Source: Plantactinospora sp040120695
GTDB lineage: Bacteria > Actinomycetota > Actinomycetes > Mycobacteriales > Micromonosporaceae
Reading direction: 5' to 3'
DNA: 64,000 nucleotides
Assembly: GCF_040120695.1 (NCBI RefSeq)
Contig: NZ_JBEEAC010000031.1
Span: 1-64,000 of the forward strand
Below are positions 60,961 to 64,000 of this stretch, piece by piece (position 1 is the first letter of the stretch; every line of letters begins with the position of its first letter). The notes beneath the pieces are model-generated. The model was not told where the DNA came from. It saw nothing but the letters and a program-made list of their open reading frames with translations, and made no database searches. Position numbers and translations under genes: made by a program.

Positions 60961-61440
60961 CGGCAGCCTTCCACAGAGATGAGCACAGATGCAGAATATC
61001 GCACGCCCTATTGGCCGTTGGTGATCAAGGAAGCAATTCAATCTTGAGCGCAATGAACTGATCTCCTCGCCATCATGGGCGTGGGAAGCGCCGGAAGCAA
61101 TGCGTTTCCCTCGCCCAGTCGGGTGGTCAACGGGACACAATTCGCGGGGTGGGTGGACAGAAGGTTCCACCGTGCTTTCACAGCAGGGAGCCGGGCATAC
61201 CCGTTCGTACACACCTTCATGGAGCAGTGACTCAGTGCAAACCCCATGTGCCACTTGCGTGACGACGCCGGACCTGCTAAAAGCCGTCAGCGGCTTTGCG
61301 CCTGAGCCTCCGAGATGACGGCCCGCACCCGCGCCACCGGGGCGAACCCGGACCAGCGGACCAGGGCCTGATTGAGCAGCGCGAGATGTTTGCGCACCGT
61401 GGCCGAACCCCCGAAGCCGAGCTCGGCGAGCGTCTGCAAC
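60961..61440. other. Promoter region of the TIR operon and chimeric junction
   Basis: The first 120 bases upstream of the TIR gene are AT-rich compared with the surroundings and should hold its promoter; a TATTCT box read on the minus strand near 60994-60999 is a candidate -10. From about 61290 the minus strand contains the end of an unrecognised protein (LQTLAELGFGGSATVRKHLA in its sequence, ending AQAQSR). That frame runs into the antisense of the following Rhs gene near 61440, so two unrelated sequences are joined here. No repeats marking an insertion were found. Confidence 0.5.
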
Positions 61441-64000
61441 GTGGTGACCTCGACGACCAAGGTCAACGACGGCAACTGGTACCACGTCGTCCTGTCTGCC
61501 TCGTCCAGCCGGCAGACGGCCTACCTCGACAACAAGATGGTCGGCATGCTCGGCCCGATCGTGCTGGACGCATCGGTGCACTCATATATCGGTGCGGGTA
61601 CCACCAAGGGTTGGCCGAGCGTCTCCGGGGACACCAGCTACTTCAAGGGCAACATCGCGGAGTTTGCCTACTACGAGCGGGAGCTGCCGGCGACCGAGGT
61701 GGACGCGCACTACAAGGCGTCCCGGAGTGCGCTGCAGCCGGGGGCGACCCCGACGCTGACCCCGGTGTCGACCGTGAGCGTCACCGATCCGACGAACCAG
61801 GTCTCGAAGCAGGTCTTCGACATCGTCAACGGCGGCCGGCTGATTGCCGCGACTGACGAACTCGGCCGGACCACCTCCTACGGCTACGACGTCGGCGGTT
61901 TCGAGACGATCGTCTTCGACCCGCTCGGCATGAAGACCGTCTCCGGCCGGGACGTACGCGGTAACGTGATCCGGTCCACCGTCTGCCGCGACCAGCAGCG
62001 GTGCGACAGCACCTACTACAGCTTCTGGCCGGACTCCACCACCGTCGCCCCCGCGCCGGATCCCCGCAACGATCAGCTCACCGCGGTCCGGGACGCCAGG
62101 TCCCCGTCGGCGACGGACAATGAGTTCCTGACGAGGTTCGAGTACGACACCGCCGGCAACCGGACCAGGATGGTCCCGCCGCCGGTGCCGGGATATCCGG
62201 GTGACCGCAGCATCACCCTGACCTACACCACCGCGACCACTCCGGCGGTGGGTGGCGGTGTCACCCCGCCCGGCCTGCCCTACACGGTCACCTCGGCTGA
62301 GGGTGGTCGGCAGACCACCGAATACAACGCCGCCGGGGACGTCGTCCGGATCACCGATGCGGCCGGGTTGGTCACCGAGTTCGCGCACGACGGCGTCGGC
62401 CGGACGGTGCGCAAGACCGTCAAGACGGGCGCGACGGTGGGCGACCTGACCACCACCTACACCTACGACCTTGCCGGACAGGTCGTCGAGCAGGTCGACC
62501 CGCCGGTGCTCAACTCGGTGACCGGCGCGGTGCACACCGCCTCCTGTCCGAGCGGTGACCGGCTGCGTGTCGTCGAGGAGACTTACGACGCCGTCGGGCA
62601 ACACCTGACCAGCAGCGTCACCGGTCAGGACGGCACCACGACCCGGGTCTCCTCGAAGGCGTACTACGCCAACGGCAACCTGGCCTCGGAAACCGACGCG
62701 ATGGACTGGGTGACCCGCTACGAGTACGACCTCAACGACAACGTCACCAAGATCACCCGTACCGACGGGGTCAAGACGTACGTCGAGAAGGAGAACACCT
62801 ACGACGCGGTCGGAAACGTCTCCTCGCAGCGTCGGGACAACGGCGCCAACCTGACCTTCTACGACTACGACCAGGCGAACCGGCTTGCCGAGGTCATCGA
62901 GCAGCCGTTCGACCTGCACCGGCTCACCAACTACGTCTATGACGACGACGACCGGGTGGTCAGCACCCGGCACTCGGTCGGCCAGCTCGAGACGCCGTTG
63001 CAGACTACCGAGGCCACCTATGACCCGATGGGCCGACTCACCTCGGAGAGCGTCACCCTCAGCAGCTCGGCCGGACCGGTCGGCTGGTGGGAGATGGGCG
63101 AGACCGGTACCAGCAGTTGGACGGCCTTCGACTCGTCGCCATCCCAGCAGAACCTGCACTCGTGGGACGCGGCCATCGGCCGGTCCGAGGGCGCCGCCTC
63201 GTTCAACCGGGCCGACTTCTACGGGTCCCAGCAGCCGATGCTGCTCACCACCCAGTCGTACTCGGTCTCGGCCTGGGTGAAGCTCCGGGACCTCAACACG
63301 AGCCAGGTTGTCGTCGGCGAGGGCGGCAACAAAAGCATCGCCTTCTGCCTGGCGTTCGACGACGCCCTGAGCCGGTGGGTGTTCGTTGCGGGCACCGCGG
63401 ACACGTCGTCCGCGAGCGCCGTCGGACCCACCACCGCCACCGGGGTGGCCACGAACACCTGGGTACATCTCGCCGGGGTCTTCGACAGCGGCAACAAGTC
63501 CATGACGCTGTACGTCAACGGTGTCGCGCGGGGCACCGCCACCAACGCGACGCCGTGGAACGCGATCACCCCCCTGACGGTCGGCGGGTTGTTCATCGGA
63601 CCCGACTCCGAGTACGAGATGAACGGGCTGGTGGACAACGTCCAGGTGTTCCAGGAGGCGCTCTCCGCCGAGAACGTGACGCGGCTCTACGGGGGCGGCA
63701 ACGGCCGGACCGCGCACGTGACGGCGACCAGCGAGAAGCTGACCACGAGCTACCAGGTCGACCGGCGCGGCCTGACCACCGCGGTGACGGACCCGATGGG
63801 CAACATCACCCGCTACGAGTACGACGCCGCCGGAGCGCTGGTCACCACCACAGCACCGGCGGTCTCCGTGGAGACCTTCGGCGGACCCGGACCGGTCTCG
63901 TCGGTCCCGGTGACCCGGACCGGCTACAACACCTTCGGCGAACCCACCGAGTCGCAGGATCCGTTGCAGAACACGATCACGACCCGCTACGACGCTATCG
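61441..64000 (+). CDS. 5'-truncated YD-repeat (Rhs) protein with LamG-like domains, runs off the window
   Basis: The plus-strand frame is open from 61372 to the window end. It begins in the middle of a concanavalin/LamG fold (KVNDGNWYHVVLSASSSRQT). YD repeats follow, such as YDAVGNVSSQRRDNG and YEYDLNDNVTKITRTDG, then a second LamG domain (63240-63700, VNGVARGTATNAT, LVDNVQVFQEAL) and more YD repeats (YEYDAAGALVTT). No signal peptide, leader or credible start is visible; GTG at 61441 is only the first possible codon. Intact actinobacterial Rhs proteins begin with an export signal, so the gene has lost its 5' end at the junction near 61440 and is probably not exported. Its 3' end is unseen. 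Confidence 0.85.
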   Translation, partial: MVTSTTKVNDGNWYHVVLSASSSRQTAYLDNKMVGMLGPIVLDASVHSYIGAGTTKGWPSVSGDTSYFKGNIAEFAYYERELPATEVDAHYKASRSALQPGATPTLTPVSTVSVTDPTNQVSKQVFDIVNGGRLIAATDELGRTTSYGYDVGGFETIVFDPLGMKTVSGRDVRGNVIRSTVCRDQQRCDSTYYSFWPDSTTVAPAPDPRNDQLTAVRDARSPSATDNEFLTRFEYDTAGNRTRMVPPPVPGYPGDRSITLTYTTATTPAVGGGVTPPGLPYTVTSAEGGRQTTEYNAAGDVVRITDAAGLVTEFAHDGVGRTVRKTVKTGATVGDLTTTYTYDLAGQVVEQVDPPVLNSVTGAVHTASCPSGDRLRVVEETYDAVGQHLTSSVTGQDGTTTRVSSKAYYANGNLASETDAMDWVTRYEYDLNDNVTKITRTDGVKTYVEKENTYDAVGNVSSQRRDNGANLTFYDYDQANRLAEVIEQPFDLHRLTNYVYDDDDRVVSTRHSVGQLETPLQTTEATYDPMGRLTSESVTLSSSAGPVGWWEMGETGTSSWTAFDSSPSQQNLHSWDAAIGRSEGAASFNRADFYGSQQPMLLTTQSYSVSAWVKLRDLNTSQVVVGEGGNKSIAFCLAFDDALSRWVFVAGTADTSSASAVGPTTATGVATNTWVHLAGVFDSGNKSMTLYVNGVARGTATNATPWNAITPLTVGGLFIGPDSEYEMNGLVDNVQVFQEALSAENVTRLYGGGNGRTAHVTATSEKLTTSYQVDRRGLTTAVTDPMGNITRYEYDAAGALVTTTAPAVSVETFGGPGPVSSVPVTRTGYNTFGEPTESQDPLQNTITTRYDAI

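Noticed and set aside
61582..63717. A 711-codon open frame on the minus strand opposite the truncated Rhs gene
   Set aside because: Its translation is Gly/Arg/Val-rich without domains, while the plus strand gives clear LamG and YD-repeat protein over the same bases. It is an antisense shadow of GC-rich codons.
1..64000. CRISPR arrays, tRNA and rRNA genes
   Set aside because: No regularly spaced repeats with unique spacers and no tRNA-like cloverleaf or rRNA sequence was seen on reading both strands.

Overview
The window looks like chromosomal DNA of a high-GC actinomycete, most plausibly a member of the Micromonosporaceae (inference). The reasons are very GC-rich coding sequence, many GTG and TTG starts, long operons with 4-nt stop/start overlaps, a secreted GH10-CBM2 xylanase and a biosynthetic gene cluster. 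No rRNA, tRNA or CRISPR array was seen.

Region 1 (about 0.1-21.1 kb) is a natural-product cluster. A long plus-strand operon of 20 genes (2971-21130) carries a phosphoenolpyruvate mutase-like enzyme with the EDK-x5-NS signature, the marker of C-P bond formation. It also carries an acyl arm (two AMP-forming ligases, two acyl carrier proteins, an acyl-CoA dehydrogenase-like protein and an SDR reductase) and unusual phosphoryl chemistry: two sister P-loop kinases, a nucleotidyltransferase, a phosphoglycerate-kinase homologue with altered substrate residues, and two Nudix proteins. Tailoring functions are two methyltransferases, a 2OG-Fe(II) oxygenase, a transglutaminase-like protein and a decayed thioesterase-like protein. 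A P450 and a hypothetical gene are divergent. No phosphonopyruvate decarboxylase, regulator or exporter is present. My reading is an uncharacterised, possibly acylated phosphonate pathway; the product cannot be predicted.

Region 2 (21.3-27.5 kb) is one giant secreted YD-repeat (Rhs-type) protein ending in a CHAP-like cysteine amidase domain and closed by tandem hairpins. Region 3 (27.5-33.7 kb) holds the xylanase behind a strong palindromic operator and promoter, then a sugar ABC transporter whose two permeases are fused into one protein; the transporter leader repeats the operator core TTCCGGAA.

Region 4 (33.9-45.4 kb, minus strand) is a nine-gene exopolysaccharide operon resembling Gram-positive Pel loci: a PelF-like glycosyltransferase, a PelG-like membrane protein, two GH114-type proteins and a separate NodB-type deacetylase (PelA functions split over genes), plus nucleotide-sugar enzymes. 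Region 5 (45.4-52.4 kb) has a gene-poor stretch, an acyl-CoA oxidase, a small secreted protein, a STAND regulator and a methyltransferase.

Region 6 (52.5-61.0 kb) is a conflict-type island bordered by a hydrolase pseudogene and an IS5-type remnant. A six-gene minus-strand operon encodes, in order of transcription, TIR protein, P-loop ATPase, SPFH-like protein, PP2C phosphatase, kinase-like membrane protein and vWA protein. The TIR C-terminus and the ATPase N-terminus share a 19-residue Gly-rich motif, and the kinase and SPFH proteins share a second short motif. A small protein nearby ends in a RHIM-like VQVG motif. This is the best candidate here for an undescribed system: TIR/STAND signalling by homotypic motifs joined to a TerY-type vWA-kinase-phosphatase triad. 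Region 7 (61.4-64 kb) is a 5'-truncated Rhs/LamG gene running off the window.
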